Shown piece by piece: positions 17,927 through 28,100 of a DNA stretch of 64,000 nt (the stretch's first letter is position 1; the number at the start of each line of letters is the position of its first letter). The DNA comes from Clostridiaceae bacterium Marseille-Q4145 (GTDB taxonomy: Bacteria > Bacillota > Clostridia > Lachnospirales > Lachnospiraceae). The notes below the pieces were generated by a model. It worked only from the letters and a program-made list of their open reading frames with translations. It did no database searches and had not been told where the DNA came from. Location: the NCBI GenBank assembly GCA_018223365.1, contig JAGTTP010000001.1, forward strand, positions 620,001 through 684,000, given 5' to 3'. A program made the translations under genes and the position numbers.

Positions 17927-20256
17927 GATTCTTCTCCTCCCTGGTCAGATCCCGGATCTGGGTCCGGGTCGGGATCTGGTTCTGGATCCGGATCAGGTTC
18001 CGGATCTGGATCTGGGTCAGGATTATCCGGTCCTGGATCTGGGGTATCCGGCCCTGGATCTGGGGTATCCGGCCCTGGATCGGGGGTATCCGGCCCTGGA
18101 TCGGGGGTATCCGGTCCCGGATTGGGATCCGGCTGATCGGGATCCGGTTGATCAGGATCCGGCTTGTCGGGATCCGGTTTGTCGGGGTCCGGTTGATCAG
18201 GATCCGGTTTGTCGGGATTCGGTTGATCAGGATCCGGCTTGTCGGGATCCGGCTGATCGGGATTCGGCTGATCGGGATCTGGATTATCCGGGTCCGGCTT
18301 GTCAGGATTCGGCTGGTCCGGATTATCCGGCAGCGGATCCAGTTCTTCCGTTTTCTCTTCTCCACAGATTTTACAAGTATATTCTATGTATCCTGCTACT
18401 CCCGGTTCCGGGTCTTTTCTGTCTGTCTCTTCGTATTTATGATCCTTCGCATGATAAGAACCATTGATCCAGGTACCACAGTAACCGGACAGACTTCCTT
18501 CCGTTCCACCGGATGCTTCAGAACCGCCGATATCTTTTCCATATGCCAGTGTAAAGCGGAGATATAAAGTATCTCCATCATTCAAATGGTATTCTGACAT
18601 ACCTTTTCCTGCCGCATAGGAACCATTCACTGAATACATCCATCCGGAGCCTCTTGTGAAATCAAATTCTCCCAGCTTATCTCCACTGCACGGAGAAGTA
18701 AATGTAATATTGTCCCTCTCCAGCAGTTCCTGCAGATGTTCTTCGATCTCTGCTCCGGCAAAGGTATCTGCACGCTCCAGGCTTCTCAGATAGAATCCAC
18801 TGGCAGCGCTTCCTGAATAATTGGCGGTATATCCATACTCGTCCAGCATCTTCAGCAGTGCATCCGCTGCCGATTCTCCCTGTACCAGTTCAATACCATC
18901 TGCCTCGTCAATGATGCCAAGATCTACGGTCGTTGCATCTATCACCACGGTAACAGAACCAATCACTTCTCCATCATCCGGCACCAGTGTCTCTACAATG
19001 TATTTGACAAACTTAGAATTTCCTTCGTCATCCCATGCCATAACGGTAATGACATGGCGACCGATATCCTGGTTATTGGGACGTTCAAACCACAATGCAT
19101 ATTCGTAGGTGGAACTTCCTGTAGGATTGCCGATCGTCTGTCCATCCATGGTCACACGGATATGGTTGGATCTAATAACATCTCCCTGCCAGGTTCTCGC
19201 TTTTACCAGGAATGTAAAATTCTGCTGCTGAATATAACCTTCCCAGTCATCCAGGTTCGTCTCTATGGTCGGCGGGTTTTCTCCGATTTCCGGGGTACGC
19301 TCATCAGCCTTATCCGCCTCATAGGTTATAATATAACGCTTTGTTTTCTTTTCTCCTTTGGAATCCGTATAGGAAACCGTAAACTCATTTTTTCCGGCCT
19401 TCAATGCGGTACTGTAATTATGTCCGTCCGCTCTCAGCCAGGTTCCATTTCCCGTATCGCTCTGCGCCCGGTACCTGACTCTCAGATTTGCATCCACGCT
19501 TTCCGGTGTGTAGTAAGCGTAGAATGAAAACTGATCATGGGTAAGCTCGGAAAATAATATGGTTTTACTGGAAAGATCTGTTACCAGACCTTCTTCCAGA
19601 TCAGGGGTGTCCGGCTCTACCGGCTGCGGCTGATCGGGATCCTGACTGCCATCATCTTTCTTATCTCCATCTCCCGGTGTATTTCCGGTATCCTCTCCGG
19701 TTCCCGGTGTATCTCCGGTTCCATTTCCACCGTCTGTATTTGTTTCATTATTTTCGGGCTGATCTCCTCCTGGAGTATTTTCATCCGTAGTCTTCCCTCC
19801 GGATTGACTTCCATCTGACTTTGATTCATCAGAATGATCCGAAGAATCTCCGCCTGTATGATCTTCTGGATCCTGCTCCTCTGCCTTTTTCTCCTCATCC
19901 GGTTTCTGTTCGTCCGGCTGCGTCTCTTCCTCCGGCTTCTGCTCTTCCGGCTGTGTTTCTTCCTCCGGTTTTTGCTCTTCCGATTGCGTTTCTTCTTCTG
20001 ATTCTTCTTCGTTCTGATTTTTATCCTGCCCGGCTTCACTGTCCCCATCACCGGTTCCGGTTTCTGCCAGAAGAAGATAGCCCTGATCCACCTGATCCGA
20101 GTAATCTTCTGTCAGAAGTACTTCCGGCTCTGTCGTAATCGGATCTTCGGGCTCTATGCGTATCGCCTTCCCCGGCATCTGCAAATGCCCAACTGCCAGC
20201 AGAAAAGCAAGAAATATCGCAAATATGCGGTACAATCTCTTCTTATTTCTGTGCAT
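17923..20256 (-). CDS. DUF4430 (transcobalamin C-terminal-like) surface protein with acidic repeat tails
   Basis: About 777 residues, starting at ATG 20256 behind AGGTGGGGAG (a GTG three codons earlier is less likely). Order: signal peptide, an acidic Glu/Gln/Pro repeat zone (about 75-135), Ig-like modules around 220-425, a DUF4430 domain near 430-575 (QGESAADALLKML ... GSGWMYSVNGSYAAGKGM), a CxxC module (YTCKICGEEKTEEL) and a 130-residue Pro/Asp repeat tail. DUF4430 is the beta domain that caps cobalamin in intrinsic factor and transcobalamin. No LPXTG or terminal helix is seen, so anchoring may depend on the tail or on partners. Confidence 0.82.
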   Translation of the reverse strand: MHRNKKRLYRIFAIFLAFLLAVGHLQMPGKAIRIEPEDPITTEPEVLLTEDYSDQVDQGYLLLAETGTGDGDSEAGQDKNQNEEESEEETQSEEQKPEEETQPEEQKPEEETQPDEQKPDEEKKAEEQDPEDHTGGDSSDHSDESKSDGSQSGGKTTDENTPGGDQPENNETNTDGGNGTGDTPGTGEDTGNTPGDGDKKDDGSQDPDQPQPVEPDTPDLEEGLVTDLSSKTILFSELTHDQFSFYAYYTPESVDANLRVRYRAQSDTGNGTWLRADGHNYSTALKAGKNEFTVSYTDSKGEKKTKRYIITYEADKADERTPEIGENPPTIETNLDDWEGYIQQQNFTFLVKARTWQGDVIRSNHIRVTMDGQTIGNPTGSSTYEYALWFERPNNQDIGRHVITVMAWDDEGNSKFVKYIVETLVPDDGEVIGSVTVVIDATTVDLGIIDEADGIELVQGESAADALLKMLDEYGYTANYSGSAASGFYLRSLERADTFAGAEIEEHLQELLERDNITFTSPCSGDKLGEFDFTRGSGWMYSVNGSYAAGKGMSEYHLNDGDTLYLRFTLAYGKDIGGSEASGGTEGSLSGYCGTWINGSYHAKDHKYEETDRKDPEPGVAGYIEYTCKICGEEKTEELDPLPDNPDQPNPDKPDPDNPDPDQPNPDQPDPDKPDPDQPNPDKPDPDQPDPDKPDPDKPDPDQPDPDQPDPNPGPDTPDPGPDTPDPGPDTPDPGPDTPDPGPDNPDPDPDPEPDPDPEPDPDPDPDPGSDQGGEES
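17945..18335 (-). repeat. Pro-Asp coding tandem repeats
   Basis: Units of 12-27 bp encode DPDQP, DKPDP, NPDKP and GPDTPDP motifs in tandem. The codons alternate between GATCCG- and GACAAG-type words, so copy number could vary by slippage. A second, weaker set (EEQKPEEETQP) lies at 19870-20000. Confidence 0.85.
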
Positions 20257-20342
20257 ACTCCCCACCTTCTTTTTCTCCTATAACGCAAAGTAACCCCCTG
20301 TTCTTTTTACAAGAACAGGAAGTACTTCACTTATCTATCCAT

Positions 20343-21626
20343 TTATTCGGCCAGTTTTCCGGGAAATTCTTTTAATTTTCCCGCTGCATAGCCATAAAGA
20401 ATTGCAGCATCCAGAACATCTACCTGTCCATCGCTGTTTACGTCCGCAAGTTTCAGGATCTCTTCCCCTGCCGTCTGCGTACCGTTGGCAATCTCACGCA
20501 CCATGGAAGCATCTTTCTGGTCAATGCTGCCGTCTTGATTTACATCCCCCAGTGCCGCTGCCTGTTTTACTACCACCTTTGCATTGGGTGGTGCAATTGC
20601 AGCATCATCAGTTCCCGCATTTTTATCAACACCCACAATGTAGTAGGTTCCCGGTTCATCAAAAGTTACATTCCAGGTTCCGTCTGAGTTAGAAGCAAAA
20701 GTTTTCCCTGTCAAATTGTGATTTTCATCCAATACGACATATTCTTTAAGTTTCGAACCATCTATCACCTCAAAAGAATCCGTACCTCCATCTGATACAG
20801 ACTTGGTAGCATATCTCAGGGTTTTTCCAGTCAGTTTCTCGCCCGCTGTACAAGTATACGCATCATGCTCAAAGCACATAAATTCTCCATATGTCCAGAA
20901 ACTCCAGTTGGAGAACATGGCAAGATCAATGGTATCATTATCTGACAGCAACACATAATCTGCTGTACTTCCCCATCCTTCCCTCATATAGGGATACATA
21001 TGATTCCGATAATACATGAGGTTCTCATCATGTCCCCAGAACTCCTTCATATAAAGAGAAGTCGGACTTCCGGTAATGTTCAGTATTTTGTATGATTTAG
21101 TCGTCTTATTGCTTTTGTAAGAAGTATCGTATGCTTTCTTTCCATACATATCTAGAACAGAATCATAGTAATCTGTTGCATCCGTCTCACCGATTACAAG
21201 TCCTGCTGCTCCCTTGCCGCATTCTGATTCCGGAACTCCCATAAAATACCGTTCGAGAAGATAGATATACAAATGCAATGCCGTCGGTCTGTGAATTAGC
21301 TCCTGATCCTTATAAGTTCCATCTTCCGGATTGGCATGATAACGATCAAATTGTTCCAATCCATATGGTGCCAGAGAAAACCAGGGGATATCGATATCCA
21401 CATGTGCCAGCGTTGTCTCATCATCGTCATATCCCTTAATAGGAATTCCATCGCTTGATACCGTCACAATCACATGTACGCTTTCCTTATCTGTCTCCTC
21501 ATATCCGTAAGGAGTTGCATCTGCTGGATCCTTTGCCAGGACCGGCTGAACAGGAAGCATCAGTAACAGTGCAAGTGCCAGAAAACATGCACTGATTCTT
21601 TTGAAAATCTTTGATTTTTTATTCAT
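20343..21626 (-). CDS. Secreted dockerin protein of unknown function
   Basis: A 427-residue exported protein starting at ATG 21626 (an upstream ATG at 21665 lacks a ribosome site). The signal peptide covers about 1-33. The central 300 residues are Trp/Tyr-rich (WSFWTYGEFMCFEHDAYTC, SMVREIANG) and resemble none of the families I can name; DUF4430-like character is possible (ESVHVIVTVSSDGIPIKG). A dockerin closes the chain: DVNQDGSIDQKDASMV and DVNSDGQVDVLDAAILYG. Its start overlaps the stop of the anchored cohesin gene. A hairpin at 20293-20322 lies between it and the DUF4430 gene without a T-run. Confidence 0.75.
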   Translation of the reverse strand: MNKKSKIFKRISACFLALALLLMLPVQPVLAKDPADATPYGYEETDKESVHVIVTVSSDGIPIKGYDDDETTLAHVDIDIPWFSLAPYGLEQFDRYHANPEDGTYKDQELIHRPTALHLYIYLLERYFMGVPESECGKGAAGLVIGETDATDYYDSVLDMYGKKAYDTSYKSNKTTKSYKILNITGSPTSLYMKEFWGHDENLMYYRNHMYPYMREGWGSTADYVLLSDNDTIDLAMFSNWSFWTYGEFMCFEHDAYTCTAGEKLTGKTLRYATKSVSDGGTDSFEVIDGSKLKEYVVLDENHNLTGKTFASNSDGTWNVTFDEPGTYYIVGVDKNAGTDDAAIAPPNAKVVVKQAAALGDVNQDGSIDQKDASMVREIANGTQTAGEEILKLADVNSDGQVDVLDAAILYGYAAGKLKEFPGKLAE

Positions 21627-22314
21627 GTCTTCTTCTCTTTCTCGCCAATACCCAAATGCAGCCAATCATTGCTACTGCTGCAAGAACAATCCAAAGCATC
21701 GGTCCCTGATCTCCCGTCTTGGCAGACTGCAGATTCTTAGGTGTGGACGCTGCTGCAGCTGTATTTGATCCAGAAGTTGCTGTCTCTTCTGTTTTACTGG
21801 AGGAATGACGGTGTTTCTTTCCCGGCTTTGCTTTTGCCTCAATGGTTAGGGTAGCCTGTGCCGGATCTTTCTCTGCTTCCGGTGCATCCCGGGTAATTGC
21901 CTGACTCTCTACGTCCATCCGCGCAGAATCGAGGGTTACTTTTGTCGTACCGGCTTTTTCCGTATGAAATGCCAGCTGAAGCACTTTTCCATCCTGCTGT
22001 TTTTCTCCATATTTGAGAATCCGCAGTTTTCCGTTCTCTTCCTGCACTGTATAACCATCCAGCCCCGTCGACGCCTTCTGATCAAATGTCAGATAATCCT
22101 TTTCATAAGAAAATGTCAGATCGGCCGTGTTAAAAGTTCCACCCGGCGCAGATACTGTTACGTCCAGCGTCACCGTCTGATCCGCTTTTACGGTCTGATC
22201 CTTCCCAATTCCAATCCGATAGTTTTCTGCTGCTTCAGACGGAATGCCGGCTGCCAGACTGAACGCCATCAGAAGCGCTGCCAGAGCCAGCCCTTTTTTT
22301 CTATTCCACTTCAT
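21619..22314 (-). CDS. Membrane-anchored cohesin protein
   Basis: A 231-residue exported protein: signal peptide (1-28), one cohesin domain (about 33-145, VTLDVTVSAPGGTFNTADL ... LTFDQKASTGL ... LQLAFHTEKAG), a Lys/Ser/Ala linker and a C-terminal helix ending in RKRRRHE. The sequence AKTGDQ before the helix resembles a degenerate sortase motif, so either a sortase or the helix holds it at the surface. It is the probable anchor to which dockerin-bearing partners attach. It lies 15 bp after the preceding cohesin-dockerin gene. Confidence 0.82.
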   Translation of the reverse strand: MKWNRKKGLALAALLMAFSLAAGIPSEAAENYRIGIGKDQTVKADQTVTLDVTVSAPGGTFNTADLTFSYEKDYLTFDQKASTGLDGYTVQEENGKLRILKYGEKQQDGKVLQLAFHTEKAGTTKVTLDSARMDVESQAITRDAPEAEKDPAQATLTIEAKAKPGKKHRHSSSKTEETATSGSNTAAAASTPKNLQSAKTGDQGPMLWIVLAAVAMIGCIWVLARKRRRHE

Positions 22315-22329
22315 GTTCCGTCTCCCTTA

Positions 22330-23055
22330 TTATTGTTTTTCGATTGGAAATTGATTGATTTTTCTGTTTACACGTGCATATACTAAAATCGCATCTTTAA
22401 TATCAACTTTTCCATCTCCGTTCACATCAGCTGCCTTTAATTGTTCCTCTGTAAACGTTTTCTTTCTGTTTACATATGCATAAGTAAAAATTGCATCCCG
22501 AACATCAACTTTTCCATCTCCGGTTACATCTCCATATACTACAGAAGTTTTTATCTCATAGTTCACTTTGCCATCATCCGTTTCCTTCAAAGTATCCCAG
22601 TAATCCGTTGTAGCAAAATGCTCACGTTCTACGCTAAAGGCAGTTTGCCAATCCTCTGTCATATCTTTTTGCGCCGTAAATGTCAGCTGACAGATTTCCC
22701 CACTCTGTATCGTAACTCCTCCTGAAGTTGTATCTACAAAATTAATGCTATAACAAGTTTTTTGTTCCAAACCATAAGTCATGGGTTTTACACTGACCTG
22801 TGTGTTCTCACATGCCGTCCCGATCGTGCTCTTCTTCAGTGAAAAACTGTCCTCATCAAAACAGACCCGGTAGTCAAAGCAGATCACATCATCCACAGCT
22901 TCATCCAGCGTCAGAGTCAATGTAATATCACTTCCGCTTGCCACCTTTGTCTGATCGGATGTCACTTTTACCTCAGCAGCCGATACTGGCAGGCCGGAAC
23001 CGGCCGCCAGTACCAGTGCAAGAAGAGCTGCAAATCCTCTTCTTCCATATTTCAT
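22330..23055 (-). CDS. Cohesin-dockerin adaptor protein
   Basis: A 241-residue exported protein. ATG 23055 follows AAGGAGA; the ATG-like start at 23079 is less likely. After a signal peptide (1-27) comes a cohesin-like domain (ITLTLTLDEAVDDVICFDY ... GEICQLTFTAQKDM, about 28-160) and a C-terminal dockerin with two calcium loops (DVTGDGKVDVRDAIFTYA and DVNGDGKVDIKDAILVYA). Carrying both partners lets it bridge an anchor and another dockerin protein, as scaffoldin adaptors do. Confidence 0.82.
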   Translation of the reverse strand: MKYGRRGFAALLALVLAAGSGLPVSAAEVKVTSDQTKVASGSDITLTLTLDEAVDDVICFDYRVCFDEDSFSLKKSTIGTACENTQVSVKPMTYGLEQKTCYSINFVDTTSGGVTIQSGEICQLTFTAQKDMTEDWQTAFSVEREHFATTDYWDTLKETDDGKVNYEIKTSVVYGDVTGDGKVDVRDAIFTYAYVNRKKTFTEEQLKAADVNGDGKVDIKDAILVYARVNRKINQFPIEKQ

Positions 23056-23083
23056 ATAGGTATCTCCTTCTAAAACCAAACCT

Positions 23084-25156
23084 TTATTTCAGAATCTCAG
23101 ATACAACTGCTGCTGCATCCTTAACATCCAGATTCTTAGTTCCGTTCATATCGGCACGAAGGAATTTTTCTACAGACACCGTATCAAAGCCGTCATATTT
23201 TGCATTGTACATATCATATACAAGCTGTGCATCATTGATATCTGTCTGTTCTGTCTTATTCACATCTCCGGTATAGGAAATTTCTGTTCTGGTTCCTTCT
23301 GCATCACCAATGAGATCTGCCGCTGCTTCTTTTACTGCATCCGGACCCTGACCGGAAATTACAAGCCAGCAATATCCTTCATATTTTTCAGACCAGTACA
23401 TAGCAGAGCCATCATAAGTCAGCACTTTGCCGTCTTCCAGCGAGCTGTCTTTTGCAACAACCAGATACATAATCTTGCCATTCAGTTCTACATATTTGTA
23501 TACGTCTGCTGTTCTGGCTGCTTCTACCTCTTTTGCAACATTTACTGTAATATTGGTTCCATCAATAGCGGCTGCCGGAATGGTATAAGTACCATCTCCA
23601 TTATCGGTTACAGTAACATCCGTCTTCTCAGTCTCGCCTTTTACTGCGGTTACCGTATATACATAACCAGCTTCTTTTGTAATCGTAAATTTGAATTTCT
23701 GGTTAATCGGAGCTGTCTGACTGGTTCCTCCAACTACATCTACTGCTCCATCTCCGGTGAAAAGAATATTACTTGCTGTTACCGGTTTCAGTGTCTTGTT
23801 GACTTCAATGGTCATCGGTCCGGTAATCTTAGAACCATCGATCTGATACTGATCTGCAGTTCCTTCTACCAGCGCAGGAGAAATTCCTGTTCCATCTACC
23901 GTGATCTTTACAGTGTAATCATACTTGCTGTCCTGTACAAACTTATACTTATAATCCTCTTTATAAGTTGCCTTTGGCGGTGCTGTTACATCTGCTGCAC
24001 CAGTACCAGTCACTGTTACGTCATACTGTTTTGCTGTTTTTGTTGCAGTTACGGTAATGTTTCCAGTAATCTGATCTTTGCTGATGGTGAAGCTTCCATC
24101 TCCATTATCAGTTACTGCAAGGTCCTTATCCCCAATCTTTGCTTTTACATCATAATCATAATGAGTATCCTTTGCAGTAAAGGTATAATCTGCATCCGGA
24201 GTTGCAGTACCTGCCCCCTCAAAGTCGTCCTGAAGGTTTACCGTATATCCGCCAACAGTAATGGTGACTTTATCAGTTACGATAGTTGCATCCGGTGCAT
24301 CGTCAGTCGTTGCATGAGTTGCCTCATCTACTTTCGCAACAACAAATGCTACCTCTGCTGCTCCCAGCTTCTGTGCCTTAAAGTTCAGAGTAAATGCATC
24401 ACCAAGCTGCTTGTCTGTACCATAACCAGCAACTCTTACAGTGCCGTTAGCTATATCATTCTTAATCGTATATCCGTCGCCAAGTGAGGTAGTTACCAGT
24501 TCCAGTTTATCTTTATCATAACTAAGCGTTACATCTACTGTATTGTAAGTTGTTGCATTATCAGAAGCAATCTTTACAGTCACCGGTGCAGTCTCACCTA
24601 ACTGAACTGTCTTAGTTCCCTCAAGATCTACTTTATAAGATGCTGCAACCGGTTCCGGAGTTACGGTAATACTAATGGGATCGCCAGTTGTCACTCCATC
24701 AATTTCTCCAAAAAGTGAATCCATAACTGATATTCTTTCTACACGAAAAGCAGCAGCTTCCTCTGAAGAAATATCTCCCTTTGCCGTAAATGTCACTTCA
24801 TACAGCGTACCTGCAGGAATAGTAACTGGCTGTGACAAAGTATTCAAATAGTGAATATCACAGTAAGTTCCCGTTTCATCTGTTATCGGTTCAAGACATA
24901 TCGTCTCCGTATTACAATCTCCATTTTTTGCTTCCTTGAAAGTAAATCTATCTGGATTGAAATAAAGATTAAATCCAAATCCCACGCAATCCTCAATTGC
25001 CTCATCAAGTTTCAATGTAACCGTTATATCATCACCAACTGATACAATTGCCTTATCTGCTGATGGTGTTACACAACCTGCAAATGCCTGCAACGTAAAA
25101 CCAAACATCATACAAAAGCACAATATCAATGAAACTACTTTTTTTATTTGTTTCAT
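23084..25156 (-). CDS. Two-cohesin scaffold protein with repeat modules and C-terminal dockerin
   Basis: A 690-residue exported protein, 12 bp after the 1,052-residue gene. After a signal peptide (1-26) come two cohesin-like domains (about 30-165 and 170-300), three or four 70-90-residue beta modules that repeat DNGDGSFTI / DNGDGTYTI signatures, a degenerate region around 560-620 and a dockerin-like end (GDVNKTEQTDINDAQLVYDM and ADMNGTKNLDVKDAAAV). The first dockerin loop lacks one usual Asp, so calcium binding there may be weak. It is the best scaffoldin candidate of the operon. Confidence 0.8.
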   Translation of the reverse strand: MKQIKKVVSLILCFCMMFGFTLQAFAGCVTPSADKAIVSVGDDITVTLKLDEAIEDCVGFGFNLYFNPDRFTFKEAKNGDCNTETICLEPITDETGTYCDIHYLNTLSQPVTIPAGTLYEVTFTAKGDISSEEAAAFRVERISVMDSLFGEIDGVTTGDPISITVTPEPVAASYKVDLEGTKTVQLGETAPVTVKIASDNATTYNTVDVTLSYDKDKLELVTTSLGDGYTIKNDIANGTVRVAGYGTDKQLGDAFTLNFKAQKLGAAEVAFVVAKVDEATHATTDDAPDATIVTDKVTITVGGYTVNLQDDFEGAGTATPDADYTFTAKDTHYDYDVKAKIGDKDLAVTDNGDGSFTISKDQITGNITVTATKTAKQYDVTVTGTGAADVTAPPKATYKEDYKYKFVQDSKYDYTVKITVDGTGISPALVEGTADQYQIDGSKITGPMTIEVNKTLKPVTASNILFTGDGAVDVVGGTSQTAPINQKFKFTITKEAGYVYTVTAVKGETEKTDVTVTDNGDGTYTIPAAAIDGTNITVNVAKEVEAARTADVYKYVELNGKIMYLVVAKDSSLEDGKVLTYDGSAMYWSEKYEGYCWLVISGQGPDAVKEAAADLIGDAEGTRTEISYTGDVNKTEQTDINDAQLVYDMYNAKYDGFDTVSVEKFLRADMNGTKNLDVKDAAAVVSEILK

Positions 25157-25168
25157 AATAAACTCTCC

Positions 25169-28100
25169 TTATTCTTCTATTGGAAATGTACTTATCTTTC
25201 TATTTACATAGGCATAAACCAGAATAGCATCCTTTATATTTACTGTGCCATCCCCATTCACATCTGCTGCTCTTAACTGGTCCTCTGTAAATGTTGTTTT
25301 TCTATTTACACATGCATAGGTCAAAATAGCATCCTTTATATTTACTACTCCATCCCCATTTACATCACCGAAAATAACCGTTGCCTCTCCAAATGTGGTG
25401 GTCAGAGTTTTCAGTCCGTAATTTGCATTGTCAAATCCATATGTATAGGTAACAAGATAGGTGCCATCGTCCTGTTTTGTTACTTTTACATAATCACTGA
25501 TGTCTCTCTGCTCGCCGTTTTTCAGATGGGAGACAACCTTCAGTCCTTTTGCAGTAATGGTTCCATTTTTCTCTGTAATGGAGGTCGGCTCTTCTGTTAC
25601 TTCAATAGACTCTACCTTGGAGGTAAGTGCCATCAGATAGCAGCTATCGTTTTTGTAATAAAGAGTTCCATATTCATCTGCAATCGTAGAGCAGATACAA
25701 TACTGTTTCAGTGGATCTACCGGAGTAAATATTTCACTGGAATCAGAGCCGGTGATTGTCTGTGGTGCCGTCTGCCCCTTCTTGTCTTTCAGTGCAACAA
25801 CTCCTCCTGGAATAGCATTATATGGCAGATAAACATATACGGATTGATCCTCAGCAAAATATGCCGTTGTTACCATAGCAGAGGTCTGTGGATAGCCCTT
25901 TGTAGCATAGGTATATACCTGGGTCATGGAACCATCCTCATTCAGATCATACACACCAATGGCATGACTGGCATTTTCTCCAAACTGGATCGTTCCAGAA
26001 ATTCCAATGTAAATTCTTCCATTATATACGGATGGAGTACAGGTAGACATTGCATACTCATTTCCTTTTGCATCTGCAATCACTACAGACCGTTTATCTG
26101 TGATTTCTCCAGTCTCCCAGTTAATCTTGGCATTACAGAGAACACCGCCTTTACTGGTAAAGAACACTCTGTCAGATTCCGGATCATGAGAAACATTGGA
26201 ACGGATATCTCCTCGGATGCCGTCCCAGGAATCCACTACTTCTCCGGTTTCCCGATTGAACACCAACAAACTTGCGCTTTCTGTATTACATCCGCTTGCT
26301 CCATCATCTGTACCAACAATCGCAAATTTGTCTGTTACATAAGCGCCAGCCCAGTAAAATCCACCCATGCGTTTATAAGTCCAGGAAGCATATTTCATTT
26401 CAGTTGTTCTGGTTGGAACTTCATCAGTCACGCTGATGCATGCGAAATTAGCATTTCTCGTTTCTCCATTCCAGAACCCTTCATAGATATAACCATCCTT
26501 ATAAGTAATTGGAGTGATCGGCTGTCCTCCAAGCTTATCTGTATAAACCCAGAGTGATTCCAGCGTCTTTGCATTAAATGCCTGAATTTTTCCATCATTT
26601 AACGGTGCAAAAATCATGCCATCTCCATAAGTAACAGGAACTGTAGAAAATCCAGGTTCACATGTCAATGTTCCCTGTGCTTTTGTCACTCCCGTATTTT
26701 TATCTATTCTACGGATAGTGGTTCCTGTAACGATTACGAGATCTCCATCCACAATCGCCGGAGAACTCGGAGCATTAGCATAACCCGCTCCATATTTCGC
26801 TGCCCAGAGCAGTTCTACATCTTCAGGATTATACGGAGTCTTTGCATCTGTAAGACCCAGTTCATCATCACCTTTTCGGAAGTTGCCCCACTCTGCAGTA
26901 ATGGATGTGTCGATCTTATTGTTCGCACTTGCTTTGGTCAGGTTAATCGAAACAGTATCTGATGTCACCCGAAAACTATCCTGTTTTCCGATATACCCTT
27001 TTTTCGTTGCCGTCCAGGTATAATTATCACCGGTCTGAAGTTTCCATGTATGATCGGAAAACGGCCAGACTCTGTCACCATACTTATCTGTCACAACTAC
27101 CAATGCATCCTTAGGGTCCGTTACAAAGGTCACCCTTGTAATACCCGTTTCATCTGCTTCTCTGGTAATTGTAATTTTATAAGTATTCGTTACTCCCGCT
27201 TTATTTTTTAGAGTAATGGTAATTGGATTTTCACCTTCATTCAGTGAAAACTCATTTATAGTCTCTCCGTTATATAAGATCTCACAGGCATCATCCTTAA
27301 CTTTCGGATTTGCCGTAACAACTACCTTTTCGGATTTGGTAGTAGCAGTCATACTGTTCCATTTATCTTTGCCATATCTGGAAAACAAATCGTATTCTTC
27401 TCCATCAACAGCAACCTTTTCACCAGATCCATCCACAATGGAAAGTCCTTCCAGACAGGGAACGGTCAAAATATGGATGGTCACTTCCTGTGACTTGCCC
27501 GTCGTCTTGGAAGATGCTGTAACGGTAATATCGGATGTCTTCAAAGTTCCATTAGACACCGTCATTATTCCGGAAAGCTGTTTATAATTACCTGAAGTCA
27601 GTTTCTCTGAATTCTGCTTCTCCATAAATAAGTGATACCAGCTGGCTGTTATCACCGTATCCTCCGGTGCGTCCTCTGCAAGATCCACAAGGGCAAACGG
27701 ACCAATCCATTGGTTATCATACAGATACAGATTGTATTCATCCTCGCCACACTGCTCCATTTTAAGTGGATCTCTCAGTTCATCCGCGCTTCCAGTCCAA
27801 TACAGAGTCTCATAGACCTGTATATCTTTCAGATACTTCACAGAATCAGCTACCTCTGCTGCAACCGGTGCCGCCTGTTCTTCCTGAGCTGCCTGATCCG
27901 CAGTCGGTTCTGTGATTTGTTCTTCCTGTGTCTCTTCTTTCGGAGCAGATTCCGTCACCTGTTCCTCCTGTTTTTTTACTTCTTTCGGAGCAGACTCCGT
28001 CGTCTGCTTTTCTTGTTTTGCTTCCTCCTGAATAGACTCCGTCGTCTGCTCTTCCTGTTTTACTTCCTCCTGACCAGGCTCCGTCGTCTGCTCTTCCTGT

